Shown here in pieces: positions 32,988-41,340 of a DNA stretch of 42,012 nucleotides. The notes below the pieces were generated by a model. That model made no database searches and was not told the origin of the DNA. It worked only from the letters and a program-made list of their open reading frames with translations. The translations under genes were made by a program, and so were the position numbers. Each line of letters opens with the position of its first letter. The stretch's first letter is position 1. Origin of the DNA: Desulfobacteraceae bacterium (GTDB lineage: Bacteria; Desulfobacterota; Desulfobacteria; Desulfobacterales; Desulfobacteraceae). The DNA is taken from the NCBI GenBank assembly GCA_024225635.1, contig JAAEMK010001066.1, positions 1 through 42,012 of the forward strand, read 5' to 3'.

Positions 32988-33012
32988 GGCTGATGCGGGG
33001 CCAAAAATAATC

Positions 33013-33149
33013 GGGGTCGGGCTTAGCTTATTAGCTTATTATAGATAAATGCACATGGATTGATACTCATCTCATCATTATTAATAAGAGGAAGGTGTCA
33101 ATTCATGCGTCCTGAACTATAGCTTATTGTGCCCCCGGCTGATGTGGGG
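33013..33149 (+). repeat. Second, partly decayed copy of the palindromic element
   Basis: GGGGTCGGGCTTAGC begins at 33013 and is followed by TTATTAGCTTATT (to 33040). About 90 bp later AGCTTATTGTGCC leads into CCCCGGCTGATGTGGGG (33133-33149), which repeats the end of the first element (32984-33000) with one change. The final CCCCC/GGGGG hairpin lies seven bases past the stop of the TraB-family gene and may serve as its 3' end. Confidence 0.65.
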
Positions 33150-33155
33150 GAGCTT

Positions 33156-34358
33156 TTAGTTGATTACCTTTAGCATTAGCGGGATGGCGGTCATGGTGCC
33201 GATGGAGCTGCCAAGGTTGGTGAAGACTACCACGAGGAGAATCCGGGTGACGTTGTTGCGCCAGAAACCCCGCACCGAGAGAATGTCGTCTGGGATGGAT
33301 TCAAGATCCTTTACCTTGGGTTTTCTCGAGATGGCCTCCACAAGGCCGGACACCCATCCCGCGGCGATCATGGGGTTTAGGGATGTCAGGGGCGCGGCAA
33401 GGATCGAGGTGATGATGGTGTAGGGATGGGCCAGGGCCACAAGCGCCCCCAGTCCCGCAAAAATGCCGTTGGCTGCGATCCAGAGCCAGATCATGTCGGT
33501 GCCCGCACCCTTGCCCTTCATGAAGAAACCCGCGGCAAAGAGCACCACGATGGCCAGGGGGATGACCCATTTCATGATTTTCCCCATATTGCCGGCCTTG
33601 GGTATCCGGGACAGTTCGCCCAGGTCTATGGGGGTGTTGTTGGCCATGTAGCGTTTGATGCCCGGGGCATGGCCCGCGCCCACCACGGCCACGATCTTCT
33701 CCCCGGGGGCGGTCCGGATGGTTTCGGCAAGGTACTGGTCCCGCTCGTCGATGAGGACCTTCTCCAGGGTCGGGTGGGAGCGCTTCATGTCCGAGAGCAG
33801 GGTCTTGAGGATATCCTCCTGCTTCATCTCCTCGATCTCCTCCTCGGTGATCTCATCTGAGTTGCCAAGGGAGAACACCAGCTGGAACATCAGCTTGAGC
33901 TTTTTCCACAATCCCATGCTTCTCCACACCCGGGTGAGGGTGGTCTGGATATCACGGTCGGCCGGAATTACCTGGGCCTCGATCTTTTCGGCGGCCTCAA
34001 CGGCATTGATCATCTCCTGGCCCGGTTTGATGTCGAACTTGGTTGCGATCCGTTTCTGGAACGAGGCAAGCATGAGGTTCATGAGCAGCAGCAGGGCCTT
34101 TTTCTCCCGGATCACCTTGACGATGTCCATGTTGCGCCACTCTTCCTTGTTCCTGATGGAGCGAAGCCGGGTTGCGCAGAGTTCCACGCACACCGTATCC
34201 GGCCGTTCGTTCTCGATCACATCCGTGACAAGCTTGGCGCTCTCCCTGGAGACATGGGCCGTGCCGATTAAAATTATCTCTTTGCCGTTGCAGGAGATGC
34301 GGTCGATCTCCTCGGAATTTGCGGCTTCTATAGTATCTATAGTCTCTATAGTGTCCAT
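33156..34358 (-). CDS. TraB/PrgY family membrane protein
   Basis: A 400-residue protein of the TraB/PrgY (Tiki-like) family. The soluble N-terminal domain carries 'IILIGTAHVSRESAKLV' with the conserved G-x-x-H-x(3)-S pattern and 'VVAVVGAGHAPGI' near 230. Conserved Glu/Arg lie in 'VCVELCATRLRSI'. Several membrane helices follow from about 260 ('VIPLAIVVLFAAGFFM', 'WLWIAANGIFAGLGALVALAHP' in parts, and a last pair). The family has a metal-protease-like catalytic site; PrgY blocks a peptide pheromone. The role here is unknown. The N-terminus encodes Thr-Ile-Glu/Asp repeats from a 9-bp tandem repeat. The start is weakly supported (AAGGA ten bases upstream). Confidence 0.88.
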   Translation of the reverse strand: MDTIETIDTIEAANSEEIDRISCNGKEIILIGTAHVSRESAKLVTDVIENERPDTVCVELCATRLRSIRNKEEWRNMDIVKVIREKKALLLLMNLMLASFQKRIATKFDIKPGQEMINAVEAAEKIEAQVIPADRDIQTTLTRVWRSMGLWKKLKLMFQLVFSLGNSDEITEEEIEEMKQEDILKTLLSDMKRSHPTLEKVLIDERDQYLAETIRTAPGEKIVAVVGAGHAPGIKRYMANNTPIDLGELSRIPKAGNMGKIMKWVIPLAIVVLFAAGFFMKGKGAGTDMIWLWIAANGIFAGLGALVALAHPYTIITSILAAPLTSLNPMIAAGWVSGLVEAISRKPKVKDLESIPDDILSVRGFWRNNVTRILLVVVFTNLGSSIGTMTAIPLMLKVIN

Positions 34359-34495
34359 TCAGGATTTGTCCTTACGACGTTAGGGGTTATTGGTTGGTTC
34401 AGCAAGGAACCGAATATAATCATCTTAATAAACATGGCAACAAAATAATGGACAGCCATTGACCTTGTCAACCCTTGTGTGATATCTCCTCACCC

Positions 34496-34669
34496 ATGAA
34501 ATCAATGGATGAACAAATACTACGTACGGCTAAAGAGATAGTGGTGAAGTTTATTGAGATGGGGAGGCTTTCTCCTGCAAGCGTGCATGAATCCTTCAGG
34601 GACGTACACTCAACCATCTCGGAGACGGTCAGGGACAGCGTGGAAAAGGCCTCCGCCAAGGAAGAGTAA
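34496..34669 (+). CDS. Small conserved helical protein
   Basis: A 57-residue protein (from ATG 34496) with the core 'DEQILRTAKEIVVKFIEMGR' followed by 'LSPASVHESFRDVHSTI'. I recall similar small proteins of unknown function in deltaproteobacteria. It is alpha-helical and acidic at the C-terminus, with no membrane segment. The start is uncertain: ATG 34496, ATG 34505 and a TTG at 34475 are possible and none has a good ribosome site. It ends 7 bp from the polA stop on the other strand. Confidence 0.7.
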   Translation: MKSMDEQILRTAKEIVVKFIEMGRLSPASVHESFRDVHSTISETVRDSVEKASAKEE

Positions 34670-34676
34670 CCGGCTG

Positions 34677-37346
34677 CTAATGGGCCTCGGCCCAGTTGTC
34701 ACCAGCGTCGATGTTAACCTTCAGTGGCACCTTCAGGTCAAACACGCTCTCCATGCTTGCCTTGGCAAGCGCCATGAGCTCCTCCTTCTCCTCAAGGGGC
34801 GTCTCAAAGATGATCTCGTCATGGACGGAGAGAAGCATCCTTGACTTGAGCTTCTTCTCGGTCAGGAGCCTGTCCATGTTGATCATGGCAAGCTTGATCA
34901 GGTCGGCGGCGCTGCCCTGGACGGGTGTGTTCGTGGCTGCCCGTTCCGCAAACTTTCTCAGGTTCGTGTTGGACGCGTTGATGTCGCTCAACCGCCGCTT
35001 CCTTCCAAGCAGGGTGGTCACCCCTCCTGTTTCCCTTGCCTTCTCAATGGTCTGGTCAATGAACTTTTTTACCCCTGCATACCGTGCAAAGTAGGAGTCG
35101 ATATAGGTCTGCGCCATCTTTCTTGAGATGTCCAGGTCTTTGGCAAGCTTGAACGCGCCCATGCCGTACACGATGCCGAAGTTGATCGCCTTTGCCTGGC
35201 GCCGCAGATCCGGTGTGATGAATCCCGGAAGTGCCTGGAACACCTCTTCGGCGGTTCTTGTATGGATATCCTCGTCGTTGTTGAACGCCTCGATGAGAAT
35301 CTCGTCATCGGCCAGGTGGGCAAGGAGCCTCAGCTCGATCTGGGAATAATCCGCCGCAATCAGGGTATGTCCTTCCCTGGGTATAAACGCTTCCCTGATC
35401 TTTTTTCCCTCTTCCGTTCTGATGGGAATGTTCTGGAGGTTGGGATCGGAGCTGGACAGTCTTCCCGTGGCGGTGATCGCCTGGTTGAACGAGGTGTGAA
35501 TCCTGCCTGTCGCGGGATTGACAAGCTCCTGGAGGGCGTCGGAATAGGTGGACTTGAGCTTTCCGACGGACCTGTACCTTAATACCTTTTCCGGCAGCTC
35601 ATGGAGTTCGGCAAGCTGGGTGAGCACCTCCACATCCGTGGAGTACCCGGTTTTTTTCTTGGTTTTTTTCTTCACCGGCAGCAGCAGTTTCTCAAACAGG
35701 ATGACGCCGAGCTGCTTTGAGGAGTTGATGTTGAACTCCTCTCCGGCCAGGGCGTGGATATCGGCCTCAAGGGTGGTAAGCTCCTGGTCGAACTCCTTTG
35801 AAAGGGCGATCAGCTCGTCGGTGTCCACCTTGATGCCGTTCATCTCCATGGTGGCAAGCACCCGTACAAGGGGCATCTCAACATCGTTCATCAGGGAGAG
35901 AAGCCCGGCCTCCCCGAGCCGTTTCTCAAGGATGGTGTAGCACAGGAAGGTGATGTCGGCATCCTCAGCCGCATAGTCCAGGGCCTTGTTCATCTCCACC
36001 GCTTCAAACCCGATCTGGGCCTTTCCCTTGCCTGTCACATCTTCGTATTTGATGGTCTTGTGGTCCAGAAGGTCCATGGCGATCTTATCCAGGCTGTGGC
36101 CCCGCTGGGCGGGATTCAGCAGGTGGGAGGCGATCATGGTGTCGAACCGGAGTCCCTGCATTTCAACGCCGTGCCTTGCCAATACGATATAGTCGTATTT
36201 GATGTTCTGGCCCACCTTTTTGATCTCCGGGTTTTCCAGGAGGGGTCTCATGGCCTCAAGCACCTCGTCGAGATCGGGCTGGTCCGGGCAGCTGGTGTGG
36301 CCCACGGGAATGTAAAACGCCTGGTGCTCCTTGTACGCCACCGAGATGCCGACAAGCCCGGCGCGCATGGGGTGCTTTGAGGTGGTCTCGGTGTCGATGC
36401 TGAAGGTTCCCGCCTTTTCAAGGTCTTTCACAAGGGCTTTCAGCTTGTCCATCTCCGTCACCAGGACATAATCTTTCTCCACGGGGGCCTGCTTTTTCCT
36501 GAACTCCTGGTAGAGCTTGGTGAACTCGAGCTCCTTGAAAATTTCCGCCAGGCGTTCATCGTCAAAGGGGGAGATCTTGAACTCCGCAAGGGAGGTGTCA
36601 ACCTCGACGTTCCTGTCAATGGCCACAAGATCCCGGCTCAGGAACGCCTGTTCCCGGTTGTCGGACAGTTTTGCGTAGAGGGCCTTTTTTGAGCGGAGGG
36701 TTTCAAGGTTTTCGTAGATGCCGTCCACGTTTCCGTGCTCGGCGAGCAGTTTCTGGGCCGTCTTGGGTCCGACCCCGGGAACGCCCGGGATGTTGTCGGC
36801 GGTGTCCCCGGCAAGGCCCAGCATGTCGATCACCTGGATCGGGGTGAGGCCGAGTTTATTGAAAACCGCCTCCTTGTCGATGATCTCCTCCTTCATGGGG
36901 TCCCAGATTACGGCATTGTCCGTGACCAGCTGCATGAAATCCTTGTCCCCGGTCACCATGACCACCTCAAACCCCTTCTCCTCCGCGATCCGGGCATAGG
37001 TGCCGATGAGGTCGTCCGCCTCAAACCCCTTTTTTTCAACGATGGGGATGTTGAGGGCCTTGACCACCTCCTTGATGTAGGGGATCTGCTGGCTCAGCTC
37101 CTCGGGCATGGGGGGCCGGTTGGCCTTGTATTCTTCGTACATGTCGTGGCGGAAGGTGGGGCCTTTGACATCAAAGAACACGGCCACATTCTCTGGCTGT
37201 TTCTCCTTGATCAGTTTCAGGATGATCCGGGTAAACCCAAAGGTCGCGTTGGTGGGGAGCCCCGCCGCTGTGGACAGGCTTCGTATGGCGTGGAAGGCAC
37301 GGTATAGATAGGCGCTCCCGTCTATAAGGTATATCTGTTGTTTCAT
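34677..37346 (-). CDS. polA: DNA polymerase I
   Basis: An 889-residue polymerase with all three domains. The 5'-3' exonuclease is at about 1-290 ('YLIDGSAYLYRAFHAI', 'DDLIGTYARIAEEKGFEVVMVTGDKD' in parts). The 3'-5' proofreading domain is at about 305-480 ('FSIDTETTS' with the Asp/Glu pair, and 'YAAEDADITFLCY'), so it appears active. The polymerase domain has motif A 'ADYSQIELRLLAHLADD', motif B 'RRQAKAINFGIVYGMG' and motif C 'LSVHDEIIFE'. It acts in Okazaki-fragment processing and repair. The length and all motifs are normal. Confidence 0.97.
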   Translation of the reverse strand: MKQQIYLIDGSAYLYRAFHAIRSLSTAAGLPTNATFGFTRIILKLIKEKQPENVAVFFDVKGPTFRHDMYEEYKANRPPMPEELSQQIPYIKEVVKALNIPIVEKKGFEADDLIGTYARIAEEKGFEVVMVTGDKDFMQLVTDNAVIWDPMKEEIIDKEAVFNKLGLTPIQVIDMLGLAGDTADNIPGVPGVGPKTAQKLLAEHGNVDGIYENLETLRSKKALYAKLSDNREQAFLSRDLVAIDRNVEVDTSLAEFKISPFDDERLAEIFKELEFTKLYQEFRKKQAPVEKDYVLVTEMDKLKALVKDLEKAGTFSIDTETTSKHPMRAGLVGISVAYKEHQAFYIPVGHTSCPDQPDLDEVLEAMRPLLENPEIKKVGQNIKYDYIVLARHGVEMQGLRFDTMIASHLLNPAQRGHSLDKIAMDLLDHKTIKYEDVTGKGKAQIGFEAVEMNKALDYAAEDADITFLCYTILEKRLGEAGLLSLMNDVEMPLVRVLATMEMNGIKVDTDELIALSKEFDQELTTLEADIHALAGEEFNINSSKQLGVILFEKLLLPVKKKTKKKTGYSTDVEVLTQLAELHELPEKVLRYRSVGKLKSTYSDALQELVNPATGRIHTSFNQAITATGRLSSSDPNLQNIPIRTEEGKKIREAFIPREGHTLIAADYSQIELRLLAHLADDEILIEAFNNDEDIHTRTAEEVFQALPGFITPDLRRQAKAINFGIVYGMGAFKLAKDLDISRKMAQTYIDSYFARYAGVKKFIDQTIEKARETGGVTTLLGRKRRLSDINASNTNLRKFAERAATNTPVQGSAADLIKLAMINMDRLLTEKKLKSRMLLSVHDEIIFETPLEEKEELMALAKASMESVFDLKVPLKVNIDAGDNWAEAH

Positions 37347-37678
37347 CTTTGGTTTCTTTTTGTGCTAAAGGGTTTCGGGTGTCGTACAATAATAAATCGT
37401 TTGCCATGTTACCATGTTATCGAGCCTCCTATGTTTCCGTTGATTCATCATTTTTTGCAAGTCTTTTTTTGCGGGCCCCCGGAGGGACGGGCTGATTTGC
37501 CGGGCCTCCGCTCCATTTCTAACTCTCTATTATTCCTTGACATAGTGAATCGATTCTCTATAATGAAATTTCAAGGAGGCGCGTTCGAGTCAGCAGTGTT
37601 CAAGCCCTCCATTCTTGCCTTTCAATCTCATTGAACGTTTTTCACCATCCGGCAAATCCAGACTGAGAAGGGGATATT
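37347..37678. other. 332-bp divergent gap between polA and the cNMP-domain gene
   Basis: It holds the plus-strand promoter at 37537-37564 and an about 105-nt leader for the downstream gene. The leader contains an orphan ribosome-site-like AAGGAGG (about 37573-37579) with no start codon at proper distance. Open frames here (for example 37338-37634) have no ribosome site or known motif. I could not place the polA promoter. Confidence 0.5.
37537..37564 (+). promoter_or_regulatory. Near-perfect sigma70 promoter
   Basis: TTGACA (37537-37542) and TATAAT (37559-37564) are both full consensus hexamers, with a 16-bp spacer. The predicted start at about 37571 gives a leader of about 105 nt to the ATG at 37679. 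It is the strongest promoter seen in the window. Confidence 0.8.
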
Positions 37679-38098
37679 ATGCAATTAAAACAGGGAGACC
37701 TTTTCTGGGGTATGGATAGTAATTTTGTTAAACAAGTCATGGATGAAACTGAAAAAATAGATTACGACGAGGGGGCCGTCCTCTTTGAAGCAGGAGCGCC
37801 TGCGGGTTATTTTTATATCCTGATCAAAGGGAGAATCAAACTCTCCATCGGGGAGGAAGGACCCATCGTCTACATTGCAAAGGACCCCGGCCAGGTGATC
37901 GGCTGGTCCACCTTGTTAGGCAGGGATCTCTATTCGGCTACGGCCACCTGTGTTGTGCCGACAAAGATGGTCAAGGTTGCAAAGGACAGTTTTCTCGAGG
38001 AGCTTGCAAAGGTTCCCGAGAGCGAAGCGCTTTTTTTCAAGAGGGTTGCAGGGATGCTGGGAGACCGCCTGGTCTCGGTTTATCCAAGCGTCGCTTAA
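37679..38098 (+). CDS. Cyclic-nucleotide-binding-domain-only protein
   Basis: A 139-residue protein consisting of one CRP/FNR-type effector domain ('YDEGAVLFEAGAPAGYFYILIKGRIKLSI', in parts) and a C-terminal helix, with no helix-turn-helix. The phosphate-binding cassette region reads 'GQVIGWSTLLGRDLYSATATCV'. The usual Gly-Glu is Gly-Trp, and the Arg that pairs with the cyclic phosphate is Tyr (LYSAT where RSAT or RTAT is usual), so cAMP or cGMP binding in the classical way is doubtful. It follows a near-consensus promoter, with AAGGGG before the ATG. It may act through protein contacts or sense another ligand. Confidence 0.88.
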   Translation: MQLKQGDLFWGMDSNFVKQVMDETEKIDYDEGAVLFEAGAPAGYFYILIKGRIKLSIGEEGPIVYIAKDPGQVIGWSTLLGRDLYSATATCVVPTKMVKVAKDSFLEELAKVPESEALFFKRVAGMLGDRLVSVYPSVA

Positions 38099-38329
38099 GT
38101 CCGGTTCATTAAATCGGTTCATGAATCTTTTAACGCAATTTAAACGTTTCAGTCGGATTTGCCGGAAATCCCGTTGAAATGAGTTTGTCTCTCCTTTTTT
38201 GTTGAATAGAGATGCTCAATAAAGTTTTAAAAGTGCATTGGAATTATCGTTTTGACCCTTTGTGGTGATTTCGATAGGACTCAATTACTTTTTTGACAGC
38301 ATCCGCAACAGATAAAGGAGAAGAAGCCC

Positions 38330-38905
38330 ATGAAAAAAGAATTCGGCCTGATAACAATCGCCTTGATCCCGGTGGCCATCGCCCTCAACATCGCCGTCGG
38401 TCAACTGGTCAGCGTGCTGAAGCTTCCCGTGTACATGGACTGCGTGGGAACGGTCCTTGTGGCCATCACCTGCGGCCCCTGGGCCGGGGCCCTTACCGGC
38501 GCTCTTTCCAACCTGGTGTGGGGGCTCTTTTCTCCCTCAGCCCTTCCCTTTATCCCTGTGGCGGCATGGATCGGACTGGTAGCGGGGCTGTGCGCCCGGT
38601 ACGGTTTTTTATCCACCTGGTGGAAGGCCTGTGTCGCGGGCCTTGTGGTGGCCATTACTACCCCCTTTGTCGCCACCCCCATCGTGGTCTATGTCTACGG
38701 CGGTGTCGAGGGCAGCGGCGCTTCACTCATCACGGCCATCCTAGTTAAATCAGGTGTCAAGATCAGTTCGGCCGCCTTTTACAAGAACCTCATGGTGGAG
38801 CCGGTGGACAAGATCCCCACGGTGTTGATCGCCTTTGCCGTGGTGCGGGGCATGTCCCAACGCTACCTTGCAAAGTTTCCCATGGCTGCCAGGATCGCCC
38901 GTTGA
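38330..38905 (+). CDS. ECF transporter substrate-binding S component (CD3073-like)
   Basis: A 191-residue membrane protein with about six hydrophobic segments ('LITIALIPVAIALNIAVG', 'MDCVGTVLVAITCGPWAGAL', 'LPFIPVAAWIGLVAGL', 'ACVAGLVVAITTPFVATPIVVYVYGG' in parts, and a C-terminal one). The layout and 'GPWAGALTGALSNLVWG' are typical of S components. It is followed by T and two A subunits and a TudS-like gene. That combination matches, from memory, the pair named CD3073 (S component) and CD3072 (putative desulfidase) of Clostridioides difficile. The substrate is unknown; a sulfur-containing small molecule is suggested by the neighbour. AAAGGAGAAG precedes the ATG. No riboswitch was recognised in its leader. 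Confidence 0.85.
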   Translation: MKKEFGLITIALIPVAIALNIAVGQLVSVLKLPVYMDCVGTVLVAITCGPWAGALTGALSNLVWGLFSPSALPFIPVAAWIGLVAGLCARYGFLSTWWKACVAGLVVAITTPFVATPIVVYVYGGVEGSGASLITAILVKSGVKISSAAFYKNLMVEPVDKIPTVLIAFAVVRGMSQRYLAKFPMAARIAR

Positions 38906-39699
38906 TGGCCGAGTCTTCGGTTCAGCCATTGTACCGGGCAAGGAGAAGCCTTCTCCACGACCGGATTACTCCCTTTACAAAGCTTGTGGCCGCAGCTTCC
39001 CTCATCGCCCTGGCATTTCTCCTGCCGGGGCCGGCTGCGCCCTCCTGCATTTTCCTCTGCCTTGTGGTTCCCATGGCGGCATTGGCAAAAGTTTTGAACG
39101 ACCTTTGCCTGTTTCTGCTGAAGGGCATGTCTCCCTTTCTCCTGTTCCTGTTCGGCATTTACGGATTTATGATGCCCGCTCCACCAGGCTGTGAGAGTCT
39201 CTTTCTTTCTGTTCCGGTCAATGGCGACGGCCTTCTGGCGGCATGGGTGATCGGCACCCGGGTCCTTGTGATGGTGTCTGCCCTTGCAATTCTTCTCATG
39301 ACAACCCCACCGTCCCGGCTCATGGAAGATCTGGCCCATAACGGGGTCCACCCCTATCTTTGTTACATGATTCTTGCCGCCGTGACTCTCATCCCCCGGA
39401 TGAAGCAGCGGGCCGCATCCATCCTTGATGCCCAGCGCTCCAGGGGCCTCGAAACCCAGGGCAGCCTCCGGGTCAGGATCAGGGCCCTTTTTCCCCTGTT
39501 GATCCCCCTGCTTTACGCCACACTGGCGGATGCGGAGATGCGGGCCGCGGCCCTCGATGTCAGGGCGTTTAACACGACCGGTGTCAGAAGCCGGTTCATC
39601 CTTCAGCAAGAGGGCAGGGCGGAACCACTGGTCCGCAGGATCTGTGGGGTGATGGTTGCAGTGGCGGCAGGAGGGCGGTTATGGCTTTCCTTGAGATAG
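38905..39699 (+). CDS. ecfT: ECF transporter T component (EcfT)
   Basis: A 264-residue transmembrane coupling subunit. Its ATG overlaps the S-component stop (TGATG), giving translational coupling. Hydrophobic segments lie at about 25-70, 75-95, 110-140 and near the C-terminus. The coupling helices are marked by 'AQRSRGLE' (the x-R-G motif that binds the ATPases) and a second, less typical 'DVRAFN'. It overlaps the following ATPase gene by 19 bp. Confidence 0.9.
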   Translation: MAESSVQPLYRARRSLLHDRITPFTKLVAAASLIALAFLLPGPAAPSCIFLCLVVPMAALAKVLNDLCLFLLKGMSPFLLFLFGIYGFMMPAPPGCESLFLSVPVNGDGLLAAWVIGTRVLVMVSALAILLMTTPPSRLMEDLAHNGVHPYLCYMILAAVTLIPRMKQRAASILDAQRSRGLETQGSLRVRIRALFPLLIPLLYATLADAEMRAAALDVRAFNTTGVRSRFILQQEGRAEPLVRRICGVMVAVAAGGRLWLSLR

Positions 39700-40508
39700 A
39701 GAACCTCTCCTATACTTATCCCCTGGGGGAGAGCCCCGCCCTTGACGGCATTGATCTCAGGATAGGCCAGGGCGAATTCACGGTGATCATGGGCAGCGAC
39801 GGCGCCGGCAGAAGCACACTCTGCCGTGTGATCGCGGACCTGATCCCCCGGGTGTTCGGCGGAGAGTTGACAGGCCGGGTCAGGATCGGCTCCGGCCAGG
39901 ATCGCGCAAGGCCCGGCTTTGTGTTTGACAATCCCTTTAACCAGTTCTCCGGCGCAAAGTTCACCGTGGCCGAGGAGCTGGCCTTTGGCATGGAGAACCT
40001 GGGCATCGATCGCCGGACCATGGAAGCAAGGATCGATGAGGTGATGGCCCTGGTGGACATCACGGATATCAAGGACAGGAACCCATCCACCCTGTCCGGG
40101 GGCCAGGCCCAGCGGGTCGCCCTTGCCTCCATCCTGGTCATGGAACCCGAGCTTCTTGTCCTGGATGAACCCGCGTCCCAGCTCGATCCGGCCGGTTCCC
40201 GGGAGATTCTCCAGCTCATCAAAAAGGTGAACCGCCGGGGCGTCACCATTGTCATGGCCGTGCAAACCATGGCCCACCTCACGGACCTTGCCGACACCGT
40301 TGTGGTCCTTTCCCGGGGAAAGATTGTCGCCACAGGCTCACCCCAGGCCGTCCTCACCTCCCCGGAGATGTCCGAACATGGGGTGGAGGTGCCGAGGGTC
40401 ACCACCATTGCAAGAAAGGCCCGCTCCATGGGATTCTTCCACGGCGACACCCTGCCCATCTCCCTTGAGAACGTTGAAAAAGGATTCCAGAATGCCCTCC
40501 TCGGTTGA
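39681..40508 (+). CDS. ecfA1: ECF transporter ATPase A1 with degenerate ATP site
   Basis: A 275-residue ABC ATPase. The Walker A motif is 'GSDGAGRST': the nucleotide-binding Lys is Arg44 (codon AGA). The Q-loop reads 'VFDNPFNQF', with Asp83 in place of Gln. The H-loop reads 'VMAVQTMAHL', with Gln195 where His is expected. The signature 'LSGGQAQR' (138-145) and Walker B 'LLVLDEPASQLDP' with Glu163 are normal. Thus it offers a good signature motif to its partner but a poor nucleotide pocket of its own. GGAGG lies about seven bases before ATG 39681. The gene overlaps ecfT by 19 bp and ecfA2 by 17 bp. Confidence 0.92.
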   Translation: MAFLEIENLSYTYPLGESPALDGIDLRIGQGEFTVIMGSDGAGRSTLCRVIADLIPRVFGGELTGRVRIGSGQDRARPGFVFDNPFNQFSGAKFTVAEELAFGMENLGIDRRTMEARIDEVMALVDITDIKDRNPSTLSGGQAQRVALASILVMEPELLVLDEPASQLDPAGSREILQLIKKVNRRGVTIVMAVQTMAHLTDLADTVVVLSRGKIVATGSPQAVLTSPEMSEHGVEVPRVTTIARKARSMGFFHGDTLPISLENVEKGFQNALLG

Positions 40509-41340
40509 AATCACCTCCCTTTTCCATAGCTTTTCCGGTCAAACCGCTCTTGAGGATGTCAGCCTGTCCATCCAACCGGGTGAAACCGTGGCTATCGTGG
40601 GCCGGAACGGGGCCGGCAAGACCACCCTGGTGAAGCACATGAACGGCCTGTTGCTTCCCCGCCAGGGAAGGGTCGTGACCTGCGGCCTCGATACCACCAA
40701 TGTTTCCGTGGCCGCCCTTTCCCGGAAGGCGGGATTCGTGTTCCAGAACCCGGACGACCAGATTTTCTGCCGGTCGGTGGCCCGGGAGATTGCCTGGGGC
40801 CCCAAGCATATTGGATATCCCACCCACAGGATCAACAACCTTATGGAAACCGCCATGGCCGCCACAGGGCTCCAGGGCATGGATAGGGTCAATCCCCTGG
40901 ACCTTTCCCTTACCGGGAAAAAGATGCTCTGCCTTGCCTCGGTGCTTGCCATGGACACGGATCTCCTGGTCCTGGACGAGCCGACCATGGGCCAGGACCT
41001 TGCGGGCAAGCAGCGGATCGCGTCCGTCATTCATGAATTGAAAAGGGCGGGAAAAACCGTTGTCGCCGTCACCCACGACATGGATTTCTGTGCCGACATT
41101 TTTGAGAGAATCGTCGTGCTGGAGAAGGGACGCCTTGTTATGGACGGTACCTGTGACCAGCTGTTCCAAAGCCCGGATCTCCTGGCCCGGGGAGGTATCG
41201 TTCCTCCCCAGGTGTGGCAGCTCGGGGAAAAACTTGGCCTTGTCCCCACTCCCTGGAAAGAGGAGCAACTGCTGGAACAGCTCCAATCCCTGCACGCCCG
41301 CCGCCCGGTCAACACCATTGAAAAAAGGAGAACCCCATGA
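40492..41340 (+). CDS. ecfA2: ECF transporter ATPase A2 with degenerate signature motif
   Basis: A 282-residue ABC ATPase. The nucleotide pocket is fully canonical: Walker A 'GRNGAGKTTL' with Lys43, Q-loop 'VFQNPDDQIF' with Gln85, Walker B 'LLVLDEPTMGQD' with Glu163, and H-loop 'VAVTHDMDF' with His195. The signature is not: where LSGGQ is expected, 'DLSLTGKKMLCLASVLAM' gives LSLTG (138-142). The start ATG 40492 has AAGGA eight bases upstream and overlaps ecfA1; the frame is open 81 codons further back but that is within ecfA1. It pairs with A1 to form one complete and one degenerate ATP site. Confidence 0.92.
   Translation: MPSSVEITSLFHSFSGQTALEDVSLSIQPGETVAIVGRNGAGKTTLVKHMNGLLLPRQGRVVTCGLDTTNVSVAALSRKAGFVFQNPDDQIFCRSVAREIAWGPKHIGYPTHRINNLMETAMAATGLQGMDRVNPLDLSLTGKKMLCLASVLAMDTDLLVLDEPTMGQDLAGKQRIASVIHELKRAGKTVVAVTHDMDFCADIFERIVVLEKGRLVMDGTCDQLFQSPDLLARGGIVPPQVWQLGEKLGLVPTPWKEEQLLEQLQSLHARRPVNTIEKRRTP

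Noticed and set aside
32860-33040. CRISPR array
   Set aside because: The 28-bp units are contiguous with no spacers and grade into a palindrome; no cas genes are nearby.
38099-38329. Riboswitch upstream of the ECF S component
   Set aside because: No conserved aptamer core (thiamine, purine, cobalamin, preQ1, FMN) could be recognised; only a ribosome site and AT-rich leader are seen.
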